Shown: positions 19,229-30,222 of the stretch, piece after piece
How the letters are laid out: the number at the start of each line of letters is the position of its first letter
How positions within the stretch are numbered: the stretch's first letter is position 1
From: Bradyrhizobium genosp. L
Lineage (GTDB): Bacteria; Pseudomonadota; Alphaproteobacteria; Rhizobiales; Xanthobacteraceae
DNA: 64,000 nt
Direction: 5' to 3'
Assembly (NCBI RefSeq): GCF_015624485.1
Contig: NZ_CP061378.1
Coordinates: forward strand, 248,001-312,000
Translations under genes and position numbers: made by a program
Notes under the pieces: model-generated
What the model saw: only the letters and a program-made list of their open reading frames with translations
Databases searched by the model: none
Told to the model about the DNA's origin: nothing

Positions 19229-19828
19229 ATGTCCCCATACGAGAGAATAAATACTCATGGCGCGGGACGTCCGCCCTTCCGCCGGTCGGTGTGGGGACGG
19301 CGCGTCTCGACGGCGCTGCCATGGGTTTTCGTTCTCGGCATCGCCGCCGGCAGCATGCTGCCGATCCGGCACTGGGTGCATTTGCCGCTGCCGCATTGGT
19401 CCGACAGCCGCTCGCAGGATGCCGACATGATCCGGCAGCGCACCGGCGGTTCGGGGCCCATGCGGTATTCGGTCGACGCGCTCCGGACGATCGATGGCGA
19501 CACCTTCGAGGCGCGGGTGCATCTGGCGCCGGGGCCCGACCTGATCACGCATGTCCGGTTGCGCGGCATCGATGCGCCGGAGCTGAAGGCTTCGTGCGCG
19601 CAGGAGCTGCGGATGGCGCAGGCGGCGACCACGGCGCTCCGCGATCTGCTCGCGCAGGGCGATGTCGCCATCTACAACATCGGCCCCGACAAATATCAGG
19701 GACGCGTCGTCGCCGACGTCGCGACGAAGCGGACCGAGAACGTCTCGGCCGTGCTGCTCGCCGCGGGCCATGCGCGCGCCTACAACGGCGGGCATCGTTT
19801 CGGCTGGTGCACCAATGCCGCGCGCTAA
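19229..19828 (+). CDS. Thermonuclease (SNase)-like nuclease, membrane-anchored or secreted
   Basis: A 199-residue protein. A hydrophobic segment at about residues 29-46 (STALPWVFVLGIAAG) acts as a signal anchor. The SNase OB-fold follows: RTIDGDTFEARV with the metal-binding Asp, VRLRGIDAPEL with the conserved Arg, Asp and Glu, and DKYQGRVVADV with the second catalytic Arg. All staphylococcal nuclease active-site positions are therefore filled. It probably degrades DNA or RNA outside the cytoplasm. A terminator hairpin follows directly. Confidence 0.87.
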   Translation: MSPYERINTHGAGRPPFRRSVWGRRVSTALPWVFVLGIAAGSMLPIRHWVHLPLPHWSDSRSQDADMIRQRTGGSGPMRYSVDALRTIDGDTFEARVHLAPGPDLITHVRLRGIDAPELKASCAQELRMAQAATTALRDLLAQGDVAIYNIGPDKYQGRVVADVATKRTENVSAVLLAAGHARAYNGGHRFGWCTNAAR

Positions 19829-19834
19829 AAATAA

Positions 19835-19856
19835 AGGCCGCGCGGATGCGCGGCCT
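19835..19856 (+). terminator. Terminator-like hairpin between convergent genes
   Basis: AGGCCGCGC and GCGCGGCCT form a perfect 9-bp stem with a GGAT loop, starting seven bases after the SNase stop. The T tract is short on the plus strand (TTGG), but the A-rich sequence before it gives a T tract for the converging L,D-transpeptidase gene, so it may work both ways. Confidence 0.65.
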
Positions 19857-19881
19857 TGGTCGTGCGAAGCTGTGATCCGGA

Positions 19882-20400
19882 TCAGCGGGTCACGACGACA
19901 GTCGTGCCGACCGAGACGCGCGAATAGAGGTCGGTGATGTCGGCGTTCAGCATGCGGATGCAGCCGTAAGAGACGAAGCCGCCGACCGAGCCCGGCACAT
20001 TGGTGCCGTGGATTGCGTATTCGCCGCCGGCGAGCGTCATCGCGGCCACGCCCATCGGGTTCGACGGCGAGCCGCCGGGGATCACATTCGGGATGCTCGG
20101 CTTGTCGCGCTTGACTTCGGCGGGCGGCGACCAGGCCGGGTTGCGGTACTTGCCGTCGATCCGGGTCGTACCGGCCCACTGCTTGCCGGACTTGCCGACG
20201 CCGACGGGGTAACGCACCGCATGGCCGGAATCGAGAATGAGATAGAGCCGCCGCTCGTTGGTCTTCACCACGATGGTGCCCGGCGAATAAGTGTCACCGC
20301 GCATGCCGACCATTTCCGGCCGCGCTTCGGCCGCAGACGACATCAAGACACCAGCCCCGATGGTGGCGGCCAATGCCACCGCAATCCTCAACGACATCAA
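19882..20400 (-). CDS. L,D-transpeptidase (YkuD domain)
   Basis: A 172-residue periplasmic enzyme with a signal peptide (residues 1-26, ending AAEARP). The YkuD domain shows IVVKTNERRLYLIL, VGVGKSGKQWAG, EYAIHGTNVPGSVGGFVSYGCIRM with catalytic His and Cys, and SVGTTVVV at the end. Family members make 3-3 peptidoglycan cross-links or attach lipoproteins to peptidoglycan. It is a short single-domain member like the many paralogues in Bradyrhizobium. Confidence 0.9.
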   Translation of the reverse strand: MMSLRIAVALAATIGAGVLMSSAAEARPEMVGMRGDTYSPGTIVVKTNERRLYLILDSGHAVRYPVGVGKSGKQWAGTTRIDGKYRNPAWSPPAEVKRDKPSIPNVIPGGSPSNPMGVAAMTLAGGEYAIHGTNVPGSVGGFVSYGCIRMLNADITDLYSRVSVGTTVVVTR

Positions 20401-20803
20401 CCTTCTCCACTGCCCAACAGCCCCCTCGCGGGAGCCTCAAAAAACGAAGGTACAAGCCGGAAAAGCCCCGGACTTGCCGGTCTCACGCAATGTTAACCGC
20501 GTGTCTTAACCGGATGGTTTCCACGCCGGTTGTGGGACAAGCCCTGATGGTGGGAAGAAAGAAAATGTTGCGGTTAAAGTAAATGACTTGAAAACAACAC
20601 TTGGCCACAAACGCGCCGCAAGGCCGCCTTGCCTCTGACAATCCTGTGAAGCGGCCGGCATCGCACTTCCCTCGTCATGGCCGGGCTTGACCCGGCCATC
20701 CACGTCTTTCTTCGCGGAAACGAAGACGTGGATGCCCGGGCCGAGCCCGGGCATGACGGCGATTTATCGCGTACCGCGATTGCTCTGTGACGTGACGGAC
20801 GCG
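20401..20803. other. Intergenic stretch of about 400 bases
   Basis: No gene is supported. The left half, upstream of the L,D-transpeptidase, is AT-richer near 20490-20600 and probably holds its promoter. The right half holds the family D palindrome, immediately downstream of acs. Confidence 0.5.
20673..20758. repeat. Dispersed inverted repeat, family D, copy 2
   Basis: CGTCATGGCCGGGC at the left and GCCCGGGCATGACG at the right are the outer arms. Inside is a second perfect pair CCACGTCTTTC and GAAACGAAGACGTGG around TTCGCG. Related to 3592-3623. Confidence 0.8.
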
Positions 20804-22756
<1,953 letters not shown>

Positions 22757-22954
22757 CGTTTCCTCCACTCATTGCCGATCGCAAACGACGCGTCGGCAAG
22801 CGATCTTGATCATTGCCGAATTATGCGTCGCCGCGTTCCGGCCCGGCAAGGGAAAAGGACTGTCACTTTTCGTTAGGCAGAACCATCGAGCGCGCCCCGT
22901 CCGGCCTCGGCCCGTGATAAGACGCCTTGTCGCAACGCACCGACGAGAGAAGCT

Positions 22955-23467
22955 ATGCTGCATCGCCTGCTCCGCGTCACTGGTCTCTTGGTCGTAGTCC
23001 TGTCGCTCGCAACGCCGCTGGCGCGTGCCCAGACCGCGGCACCTGCGCCTGCGCCCGACGCGCTGGCGGCGGCGAAGGAATTGGTCATCACGATGCATCT
23101 GGTCGACCAGTTCAAGGCGTTGATGCCGGCGATCCTGAAGAGCCTCAAGCCCGCGATCGTCCAGGGCCGCAGCGACGTCGACCATGACTACGACACGCTG
23201 ACGCCGGTCCTGCTCGACGGCTTCCAGAAACGGTTCGACGAATTGTCCGACGCCATGGCGGTGATCTACGCCAGCAATTTCACGGCGGACGATCTCCACG
23301 CTTTGAGCGATTTCTACAAAAGCCCGGTCGGCAAGAAATTGCTCGAGAAGACGCCCATGGTGACGCAGCAGTCGATGCTCGCGGGCCAGAAGTTCGGCCA
23401 GTCGGTCGCCGCGGAATTGCGCCAAAGGATCGTCGAGGAACTGCGCAAGAAGGGCCACGATCTCTGA
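22955..23467 (+). CDS. DUF2059 secreted protein
   Basis: A 170-residue protein with a signal peptide (residues 1-26, hydrophobic LLVVVLSLATPLARA). The mature part is helical: AAKELVITMHLVDQFKALMPAIL, then YASNFTADDLHALSDFYKSPVGKKLLEKTPMV, which is the DUF2059 signature, and a charged C-terminal helix. Function unknown; probably periplasmic. Stands alone, divergent from acs across 198 bp. Confidence 0.85.
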   Translation: MLHRLLRVTGLLVVVLSLATPLARAQTAAPAPAPDALAAAKELVITMHLVDQFKALMPAILKSLKPAIVQGRSDVDHDYDTLTPVLLDGFQKRFDELSDAMAVIYASNFTADDLHALSDFYKSPVGKKLLEKTPMVTQQSMLAGQKFGQSVAAELRQRIVEELRKKGHDL

Positions 23468-23766
23468 CTTGATCCGGCGCCCCGTCGCGGTCTCAGGGCG
23501 CCGCGGCAACCGGCGGCCTCGGCCGGTTGCTTACCGGTTCCTTGCCGGTTCCTTGGATCAATTTCCGCTGGCGAGGCAGGTCCGCATCAAGGTTATTGGC
23601 CGAATAGCACCCATGATAGGTAATTAGAAACCGTCAATGACTGATTCGCGACTCGCAATGGAGGCCCGGACGCCCTAAATCGCCTTTCCGAGGCCGAACG
23701 GCCCGACCGGAACGAAGCCATAACAAGCGGCATTACCCGGAGAACAGAACAAGGCGTCTTGCGAAG
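23468..23766. other. Intergenic region with short direct repeats
   Basis: About 300 bases with no supported gene. At about 23520-23555 a CCGGTTnCTTr unit repeats three times head to tail. The right half is AT-richer and likely carries the topoisomerase promoter. Confidence 0.45.
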
Positions 23767-24942
23767 ATGATGGATCAGCAGAACATCGCGGCTGTGCGGC
23801 CCGTTTCCGCCGATCCTTCCGTCGCCTTGGCCAAGGCGCTGGGGCAATGGCCGCCCAAGCCGCCGCGCGCGAAACTTGAGCCCGCAAAGATCGGGCTCGC
23901 CGCGCCGGCCGCGATCAAGACCTCGGTCGAGGAGCTTGCGCGTGACCTCGGGTTGCGGCTCGGCGACCAGAACGAGCTGAACATCCGCCGCATCAAGCGC
24001 GGGAAGACCTATTCATTCGTTCGCGCCAACGGCTCGCGGATCCGGGACGCCCGCACCATCCGGCGGCTGCACGCGATGGCGGTTCCACCGGCCTATCGCC
24101 AGGTCCGCTATTCCAGTGATCCGAACACGCATCTCCAGGCGGTCGGCCGCGATGCCGCCGGCCGGCTGCAATACCGCTATCACGCCGATTGGGAGAAGGT
24201 CCGCGAGCAACGCAAGGCGCATCGCCTCGCCAAGCTGGTCGCCGCGCTGCCAAAAATCCGGCGCAAGATCTCGGCGTTTCTGTCCGGCGACGAGCCGACC
24301 CGCGAATTCGCGCTGTCGGCCGCGATCGAGCTGATCGCGCGTACCGCGATCCGGCCCGGCAACGAATCCTATGCCCGCCTCAACGGCACCCGCGGCGCCA
24401 CCACGCTTTTGAAGTCGAACGTCACGCTGGAAGACGACAGCCTGGTGCTGACCTTCAAGGCCAAGGGCGGCAAGGCCGTGCGCAAGGAATGCGACGCGGC
24501 CAAGCTGGTGCGTGCGATCGGCATTCTGCGCGGCGTGCCCGGCAAGCGCATGTTCCAGTATTACGACCGCTCCGGCGTCGTCCGCGCCGCCTCGACCACG
24601 GCGGTGAACGCGTTCCTGCGCGAGATCGCCGGCATCAAGATCTCGCTGAAGGATTTCCGCACCCTGATGGCCTCGGCCGTTGTCGTGGAATCGCTGTCGC
24701 GGATCACGCCGGCGACCAGCCAGCGCGGCCGCAAGCGCCAAGTGCTGGACGCGATCCGCGCCGCCGCCGACCAGCTCTCCAACACGCCTGCGATCTGCCG
24801 CAAGAGCTACGTCCACGACACCATCGTCACTGCGTTCGAGGACGGCATTCTGGAGCGCTTTGCGGCGACCATGGGCGGCTACCGCACGCAGTCCAAGCGC
24901 GAGCAATTGCTGGCGCAGGTGGTGATGGCGGCGGGGGCTTAG
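23767..24942 (+). CDS. DNA topoisomerase IB (poxvirus/eukaryote-like)
   Basis: A 391-residue type IB topoisomerase, which nicks and rejoins one strand through a 3'-phosphotyrosine. GLRLGDQNELNIRRIKRGKTYSFVRANG is the N-terminal DNA-binding domain; IRRLHAMAVPPAYRQVRYSSDPNTHLQAVGRDAAGRLQYRYH is the family hallmark. In the catalytic domain, RTAIRPGNESYARLNGTRGATTL holds the first catalytic Arg, KDFRTLMASAVV the second Arg region, and ICRKSYVHDTIV the nucleophilic Tyr. All appear present. Bacterial members are accessory to TopA and widespread in Rhizobiales. The first 60 residues are Pro/Ala-rich and variable; starts at 23767 or 23770 are possible. Confidence 0.93.
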   Translation: MMDQQNIAAVRPVSADPSVALAKALGQWPPKPPRAKLEPAKIGLAAPAAIKTSVEELARDLGLRLGDQNELNIRRIKRGKTYSFVRANGSRIRDARTIRRLHAMAVPPAYRQVRYSSDPNTHLQAVGRDAAGRLQYRYHADWEKVREQRKAHRLAKLVAALPKIRRKISAFLSGDEPTREFALSAAIELIARTAIRPGNESYARLNGTRGATTLLKSNVTLEDDSLVLTFKAKGGKAVRKECDAAKLVRAIGILRGVPGKRMFQYYDRSGVVRAASTTAVNAFLREIAGIKISLKDFRTLMASAVVVESLSRITPATSQRGRKRQVLDAIRAAADQLSNTPAICRKSYVHDTIVTAFEDGILERFAATMGGYRTQSKREQLLAQVVMAAGA

Positions 24943-24959
24943 GTTCCGCAAACTCCATC

Positions 24960-25081
24960 GTCGTCCCGGCGAAGGCCGGGACCCATTACCACAGGCGTGC
25001 GTTGTTAAAACACGCTGTGGCCACAGCTCATTCCGGCAATCAACATTTAGGGTAATGGGTCCCGGCCTTCGCCGGGACGAC
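24960..25081. repeat. Dispersed inverted repeat, family A, copy 4
   Basis: Arms 24960-24987 and 25054-25081; arm hairpin GTCCCGGC-GAAG-GCCGGGAC, where the loop-closing region differs from the other copies and the right arm carries the matching change. Confidence 0.85.
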
Positions 25082-25101
25082 GAGAAGAGTTCGCAGGTCG
25101 C

Positions 25102-25515
25102 TTATAATCCGCCCATCTTGCAGACGTATTTCCATTCCTCCGCCGTCACCGGCTGCACCGAGAGCCGTGAATATTTCACCAGCGCCATGTCGGTAAGCTT
25201 CTTGTCGGCCTTGATCGCGGCCATCGTCACCGGCGTCTTCAAGGGCTTGTCGGCCTTGATGTCGACGCAGACGAACTTGCCGGTCTTGTCGGTCGGATCG
25301 GGATAGGCCTCCTTGACGATCTCGGCGATGCCGACGATCTCCTTGCCCTCGTTGGAATGATAGAAGAACGCCTTGTCGCCCTTCTTCATGTTGACGAGGT
25401 TCTGCCGCGCGGTGAAGTTGCGCACACCGGTCCAGGCTTCGCCCTTGGCGCCCTTGTCGACCTGCTGGTCCCACGACCAGACCGACGGTTCGGATTTCAC
25501 CAGCCAGTAGTTCAT
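25102..25515 (-). CDS. EVE domain protein
   Basis: A 137-residue single-domain protein starting MNYWLVKSEP, the canonical EVE start. WTGVRNFTARQNLVNMKKGDKAFFYHSNEGKEIVGIAEI and the closing KYSRLSVQPVTAEEWKYVCKMGGL match full-length bacterial EVE (thymocyte nuclear protein 1-like) proteins. EVE domains are PUA-like folds that bind modified bases in DNA or RNA. The open frame reaches 25536, but conservation begins at 25515. Confidence 0.93.
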   Translation of the reverse strand: MNYWLVKSEPSVWSWDQQVDKGAKGEAWTGVRNFTARQNLVNMKKGDKAFFYHSNEGKEIVGIAEIVKEAYPDPTDKTGKFVCVDIKADKPLKTPVTMAAIKADKKLTDMALVKYSRLSVQPVTAEEWKYVCKMGGL

Positions 25516-25605
25516 CGCAACGTACCCCGTTCTCACACGTCAAAGCATGGCGATGTTACATTCACGCGGCTGCCCGCGACAAGCGCGGGCAACCGGCGCT
25601 GACGT

Positions 25606-26715
25606 TCACTGCTTCAGGTAGCGGTCGAAGAATTTGGCGATGTCGGTGAAGGCTTCCCTGGTCTCCGGCGCATCGACGTTGAACTGGTACTGCGCGTGGG
25701 ACTGCCCCTCATAGACGTTGAGATCGGCGATGACGCCGGCGCGCTTGAGCTTGCGATGGGTGCGCACCGTGTTGCTGAGGAACAGGTCGCGCGTGCCTGA
25801 CGTCAGGATGGTCGGCGGAAACCCCTTGAAGTCGCCGTAGATCGGCGAGATGTAGGGATTCTTCAGGTCCGCGCCGTTGGCGTAGAGTTTTGCGGCGCGG
25901 CCGAGCCAGCCGTCCCAGGTCACCAGGACATTGTCGGTCCATTCGTTGCTGGCGTAGCTGTCGCCGATCTTGTCGATATCGGCCCACGGCGTGCCCGGCG
26001 CGATCGCGGCGGGCAGCGGCAGCTTCTCGTCTTTCGCCCTCAGCACCATCGCGAGCGTCATCGCGCCGCCGGTCGAGGTGCCGAAGATCGCCAGCCGATG
26101 GTGCTCGTGCGATTTCAGCACCGCCTTCCAGACCGCCATCGCGTCGTCCATCGCGGCCGGATAGGGGAAGTCCGGCGGCATCCGGTAGTCGACCGAGATC
26201 ACCTTGAAGCCGCCGATGCCGGCCATCATGACGGCTTCCGGCAACGCCGCCTCGCCGGGGCCGAACACATAGCCGCCGCCATGCACATGGATCAGCAGGC
26301 GGCGTCGGTTTTCCAGCGGCATCTTGCTCGGGGTGACGATGTAGCAATGCACGCCGGCGATCCTGGTCTCCTCGACCTTGACGCCGAGCTTTTGCTTCAT
26401 CGCCGGCAGGCCCGCGATCGCGAGCTTGGCGCGGCGGTCGATCAGTTCCTTCCATTCCGCCGATGTTTTCGGGTCGGCGTTGAAATGCGGCGGATAGGGC
26501 GCGCCGATCATCGCCTGCATCTCGGGCGAGACGTCACTGGTGGGATTGCCGATCGATTTCAGCGGCGAGACCCGCTTGCCGTTCTCGGCATTGGCGGCCC
26601 CCTCGCTCTTGGCGAGCTCGTCGTAGGGCACCGCGGTCTGCGCGCGGGCCGCGCCACATGCGGCGACGGCGAATGCGATGCTGATGGAAACGATGGCGCG
26701 TTGCGGTTGACGCAT
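25606..26715 (-). CDS. Secreted alpha/beta hydrolase (HSL-like esterase)
   Basis: A 369-residue protein with a signal peptide (MRQPQRAIVSISIAFAVAAC, cleavage or lipidation near residue 20-27; the Cys in VAACGAA is not in a good lipobox). The hormone-sensitive lipase oxyanion motif HGGGYVFGPGE is present, with nucleophile Ser in GTSTGGAM, Asp in SGTRDLFLSN and His in GQSHAQY. It should hydrolyse short-chain esters. AGGGGAG upstream of the ATG at 26715 supports this start over the open frame to 26775. Confidence 0.88.
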   Translation of the reverse strand: MRQPQRAIVSISIAFAVAACGAARAQTAVPYDELAKSEGAANAENGKRVSPLKSIGNPTSDVSPEMQAMIGAPYPPHFNADPKTSAEWKELIDRRAKLAIAGLPAMKQKLGVKVEETRIAGVHCYIVTPSKMPLENRRRLLIHVHGGGYVFGPGEAALPEAVMMAGIGGFKVISVDYRMPPDFPYPAAMDDAMAVWKAVLKSHEHHRLAIFGTSTGGAMTLAMVLRAKDEKLPLPAAIAPGTPWADIDKIGDSYASNEWTDNVLVTWDGWLGRAAKLYANGADLKNPYISPIYGDFKGFPPTILTSGTRDLFLSNTVRTHRKLKRAGVIADLNVYEGQSHAQYQFNVDAPETREAFTDIAKFFDRYLKQ

Positions 26716-26778
26716 CTTTACTCCCCTGAGATCCATTTTCGATTTGTTCGACCGGGATCCGGCGGTTCGCGCCACGCT

Positions 26779-26885
26779 AGAGCATTTTCGGTTCTGATTG
26801 AATCAGAACCAAAGCTCTAGCTTTTTTGTTTCGACGCGTTTTCTTCACGCGAACCGGCATCCACTTCGCTCGAAAACGCTTTAGT
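26779..26885. repeat. Dispersed palindrome, family C, with terminator-like T tract
   Basis: CTAGAGC (about 26778) pairs with GCTCTAG (26814-26820); inside it GGTTCTGATT and AATCAGAACC form a perfect inner stem; CTTTTTT follows. A second part, AAAACGCGT...ACGCGTTTT-like and CTTCACGCGAACCGGCATCC, extends to about 26885. This composite is a common dispersed element in Bradyrhizobium and relatives (knowledge of the group). It separates gpsA from the esterase. Confidence 0.75.
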
Positions 26886-26932
26886 ACAGCGCAGACAGGT
26901 CGTGAAGATCGGTCACCGCGCGACAGGGGTGC

Positions 26933-27913
26933 TTATTCTTCCGCCTTGAATGGCCGCGTCAGCAGACCTTCGATCGCGGCATCGATGGTCAGCCGGTTGC
27001 CGAGGATCGCCGCCACCGCGCGTGACACCGGCATGTCGACGTTGTTCGACGCGGCGAGCTCGATCAGGACCGGCGCGGTGAACGCACCTTCGGCGAGCTT
27101 GCCCGCGGGTGCGGGCTCGCCGCGACCGAGCGCAAGTCCGAGCGCAAAATTGCGCGATTGTGCTGTCGAGCAACTGAGCAGGAGATCGCCGAGCCCGGAC
27201 AGGCCGGCCAGCGTCTCGGCGCGGGCACCGCAGGCGCGACCCAAGCGTGCCAGTTCGCTGAAGCCGCGCGTGGTCAGCGCCGCGAGCGCGGAGGCGCCGA
27301 GAGACTTGCCGACCACGATGCCGGCGGCGATCGCCAGCACGTTCTTCGCCGCGCCGCCGATCTCGACGCCGCGCACGTCAGTCGAGTGATAGGGCCGGAA
27401 GGTCGCCGACCCGAGCGCTCGCACCAGATCGCTCGCCAGCGCCTCGTCCCTTGCCGCCAAGGTCACCGCGGTCGGCAGCCCGCGCGCGACATCGTCGGCA
27501 AAGCTCGGCCCTGACAGGATCGCGGGCACGGAGCGCGGTGCGGCCTCCGCGATCACATCGGTCATGAATTTGTGGGTGCCGTGCTCGATGCCCTTGGCGC
27601 AGGCGATCACCGGCGTGCCGGGTTTGATGTGTGGCGCAAGATGCCCGACCGCCGCGCGCAGATGCTGCGCCGGCGTCACAGCCAGGATGATCTGCGCACG
27701 CGCCGCCGCTGCGATGTCGGACGTCACGGCAATCGCGCCATCGAGCGCGACGCCGGCGAGCTTTGGATTGATCCGCGACGCCTGGATCTGCGCGGCATGA
27801 TCCGGATTGCGCGCATACAGGATGACCTCGCGCCCGGCACGCGCGGCGACGCCGGCCAGCGCCGTGCCCCAAGCGCCGGCCCCGATCACGCTGACTGAAT
27901 GATGCGCGGGCAT
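26933..27913 (-). CDS. gpsA: Glycerol-3-phosphate dehydrogenase [NAD(P)+]
   Basis: A 326-residue cytoplasmic enzyme reducing dihydroxyacetone phosphate to sn-glycerol 3-phosphate for phospholipid synthesis. Dinucleotide motif [43 protein letters not shown], and the conserved catalytic region [19 protein letters not shown] with KNV, then [20 protein letters not shown]. Full length. It is followed upstream by tsaD on the same strand, 192 bp away with a family B palindrome between, so an operon tsaD-gpsA is likely. Confidence 0.96.
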   Translation of the reverse strand: MPAHHSVSVIGAGAWGTALAGVAARAGREVILYARNPDHAAQIQASRINPKLAGVALDGAIAVTSDIAAAARAQIILAVTPAQHLRAAVGHLAPHIKPGTPVIACAKGIEHGTHKFMTDVIAEAAPRSVPAILSGPSFADDVARGLPTAVTLAARDEALASDLVRALGSATFRPYHSTDVRGVEIGGAAKNVLAIAAGIVVGKSLGASALAALTTRGFSELARLGRACGARAETLAGLSGLGDLLLSCSTAQSRNFALGLALGRGEPAPAGKLAEGAFTAPVLIELAASNNVDMPVSRAVAAILGNRLTIDAAIEGLLTRPFKAEE

Positions 27914-27936
27914 GCGGACCCCAGCTCAGCTGCGCC

Positions 27937-28078
27937 CCCTCGCCCCGCTCTTGCGGGGAGAGGGTTGGGGTGAGGGGCTTCTCTCCGCGAGCGAGCCGAT
28001 CAGTGAGATCCGTACCCCCTCACCCGGATCGCATCTTCGATGCGATCCGACCTCTCCCCGCAAGCGGGGCGAGGTGAA
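27937..28078. repeat. Dispersed inverted repeat, family B, copy 2
   Basis: CTCGCCCCGCTCTTGCGGGG with AGAGG at the left and CCTCTCCCCGCAAGCGGGGC at the right are outer arms, and the inner GGGTGAGGGGCTTCTCTC and CCCCCTCACCCGG pair brackets an inner GGATCGCATCTTCGATGCGATCC hairpin region. It lies between gpsA and tsaD. Confidence 0.8.
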
Positions 28079-28105
28079 GAGGAGTCTGCGGCGCGATCGC
28101 ATCGC

Positions 28106-29179
28106 TCAATATCCCGCGCGGCTGTTGGCATGTCCGGCCGGCGCCTTTGCATTCGCGTCGAGCAGCCAGCGGGCGCGGGGCGGGGCTTCCATCGTGTCGG
28201 TCAGGCCGAGCGCCATTCGTTCGGCGCCGGCCCAGGCGATCATCGCGCCATTGTCGGTGCAGAGCGCCGGCGGCGGGATGATCAGCGTGGTCTGCGCCTT
28301 TGCCGCCACCTCTTGCAACGCGCTGCGGATCGCATGATTGGCGGCGACGCCGCCGGCTGCGACCAGCGCGCGCGGCGTGCCGAACTGGTCCTGGAATAGC
28401 TTCAGGCCGACGCTCAGGCGATCGGAGGTGGCTTCCAGCACCGCGGCCTGGAAGCTCGCGCAGAGATCGCTGATGTCCTGCGGCTCCAGCGGTTCGAGCC
28501 GGCTCGCTTCGTTGCGCACCGCCGTCTTCAGTCCGGACAGCGAAAAATTCGCGTCGGGACGGCCGAGCATCGGGCGCGGCAAGGCGAAGCGGGTCGCATC
28601 GCCGCCGGCTGCGGCGCGCTCCACCTCGGGTCCTCCGGGATAGGGCAGCGACAGCATCTTCGCGACCTTGTCGAACGCTTCGCCCATCGCGTCATCGACG
28701 GTGGTGCCGAGCCGGACATATTGCCCGACGCCGACCACCGCCACGATCTGGGTATGGCCGCCCGAAGCCAGGAACAGGCAGTACGGAAACGCCAGTGCGC
28801 AGGTCAGCCGCGGCGTCAGCGCGTGCGCTTCGAGATGGTTCACCGCGATCAGCGGCGTGTCGTGCACCATCGCGATCGCCTTCGCGGTGGTCAGGCCGAC
28901 GATGACGCCGCCGATCAGGCCCGGCCCCGCCGCGGCCGCCACCGCCGAGAGTTGCGCGTAGCCGACACCGGCCTCCTTCATCGCACCGGCGACGATGCCG
29001 TCGAGCAAATCGACATGGGCGCGCGCCGCGATCTCCGGCACGACGCCGCCGAAGCGCGCGTGCTCGGCGGTCTGCGAGCGCACGATGTTGGACAGGATCT
29101 TGCCCGAGCCGTCAGCCTGGCGCTCGACCACGGCCGCCGCGGTCTCATCGCAGGTGGTCTCGATTCCCAGCACCAGCAT
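28106..29179 (-). CDS. tsaD: tRNA N6-adenosine threonylcarbamoyltransferase
   Basis: A 357-residue ASKHA-fold protein that transfers threonylcarbamoyl to A37 of ANN-decoding tRNAs, with TsaB and TsaE. It begins [18 protein letters not shown]; the metal-binding HLEAH is in [10 protein letters not shown], followed by [42 protein letters not shown] and the closing [12 protein letters not shown]. Full length. The frame is open back to 30031 across hemD antisense, but the conserved start is 29179. Confidence 0.97.
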   Translation of the reverse strand: MLVLGIETTCDETAAAVVERQADGSGKILSNIVRSQTAEHARFGGVVPEIAARAHVDLLDGIVAGAMKEAGVGYAQLSAVAAAAGPGLIGGVIVGLTTAKAIAMVHDTPLIAVNHLEAHALTPRLTCALAFPYCLFLASGGHTQIVAVVGVGQYVRLGTTVDDAMGEAFDKVAKMLSLPYPGGPEVERAAAGGDATRFALPRPMLGRPDANFSLSGLKTAVRNEASRLEPLEPQDISDLCASFQAAVLEATSDRLSVGLKLFQDQFGTPRALVAAGGVAANHAIRSALQEVAAKAQTTLIIPPPALCTDNGAMIAWAGAERMALGLTDTMEAPPRARWLLDANAKAPAGHANSRAGY

Positions 29180-29368
29180 CGGCGTTTCGTTACCCAATTT
29201 CGGCCCATATGTTACGAGCAAGAGCGCTACCAGCATGATCACGAACGCCGGAACCGATTTCCGACATGATCCTGCTCGATTGAAGATGTCCCTTCCGGGG
29301 TAGCATTGCGAGGTCGCCGAGTGCAATTGGTCCTGAACTTCAGCGTCATCAGGCGGGAGCCCTGAATC

Positions 29369-30109
29369 GTGGTTGTGCTGGTCACCCGCCCGCATCCGGA
29401 CAGCGAGGCGACGTGTGCGGCCCTGCGCGCGCGGGGCATCGAGGCGCTCGCCGCACCCGTGCTGCGCTTCGAGCCGTTGCCGTTCCACGACGATGACGAC
29501 GCCGATTATGACGCCGTGATCGTGACCAGCGCCAATGCGCTGCGCGGGATCGATCTCGCCGGCCACCGGCTGTTGCGGCTGCCCGCCTTCGCGGTCGGGA
29601 CGCACACCGCCGACGCCGCGCGCGCCGCGGGGTTCGACAAGGTGAAGGTGGCCAAAGGCGACGCCGAGGCAGTTCGCGATCTGGTGCTGGCGCGGGTCAA
29701 GGCGAACAAGCTGAAGAAATCGGCCACGCTGCTCTATCTCGCCGGCGCCGATCTCGCGCGCGATCTTGCCGGCGAGCTCGGCGAGGCGGGACTGACCGTG
29801 ATCACCCACACCACCTACCGGATGGTCCCGGTCGCGGTTTTTCCGGACGAGATCAGCGATGCCTTCATGGCCAGCCGCGTCAAGGCGGTGCTGCATTATT
29901 CCCGCCGCAGCGCGCGGGCGTTCCTGGACGCGGCGCGGGCCGGAGGGCTGGAGATTTCGGCGCTGGCGCTGCCGCAATGCTGCATCTCGGCCTCGGTTGC
30001 CGCCGTGCTCCGCGATGCCGGCGCCACCCAATTGGTGGTCGCGGCGCAGCCCGACGAGACTGCCCTGCTGGAGGCGGTCAGCCGTAGCTTGAACCCATCT
30101 TCGGCATGA
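29369..30109 (+). CDS. hemD: Uroporphyrinogen-III synthase
   Basis: A 246-residue protein. [21 protein letters not shown] at the N terminus, [15 protein letters not shown] with the conserved [21 protein letters not shown], and a C-terminal [19 protein letters not shown] and [15 protein letters not shown] are typical of HemD, which cyclises hydroxymethylbilane in tetrapyrrole synthesis. Divergent from tsaD and followed by Mic60-like and hemY genes, the usual alphaproteobacterial order. hemC, often found just upstream, is absent here. Confidence 0.9.
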   Translation: MVVLVTRPHPDSEATCAALRARGIEALAAPVLRFEPLPFHDDDDADYDAVIVTSANALRGIDLAGHRLLRLPAFAVGTHTADAARAAGFDKVKVAKGDAEAVRDLVLARVKANKLKKSATLLYLAGADLARDLAGELGEAGLTVITHTTYRMVPVAVFPDEISDAFMASRVKAVLHYSRRSARAFLDAARAGGLEISALALPQCCISASVAAVLRDAGATQLVVAAQPDETALLEAVSRSLNPSSA

Positions 30110-30222
30110 TTCTTTCGTCTGACCATGACGTTAGCCGGTGCTCCATTTTTCGGAACGTGCTCTAAGAAGCCGGGCCGATTCTGCTACAATGCGCTGCCAA
30201 TAGTTTTGAGGACCCCCCCGCG

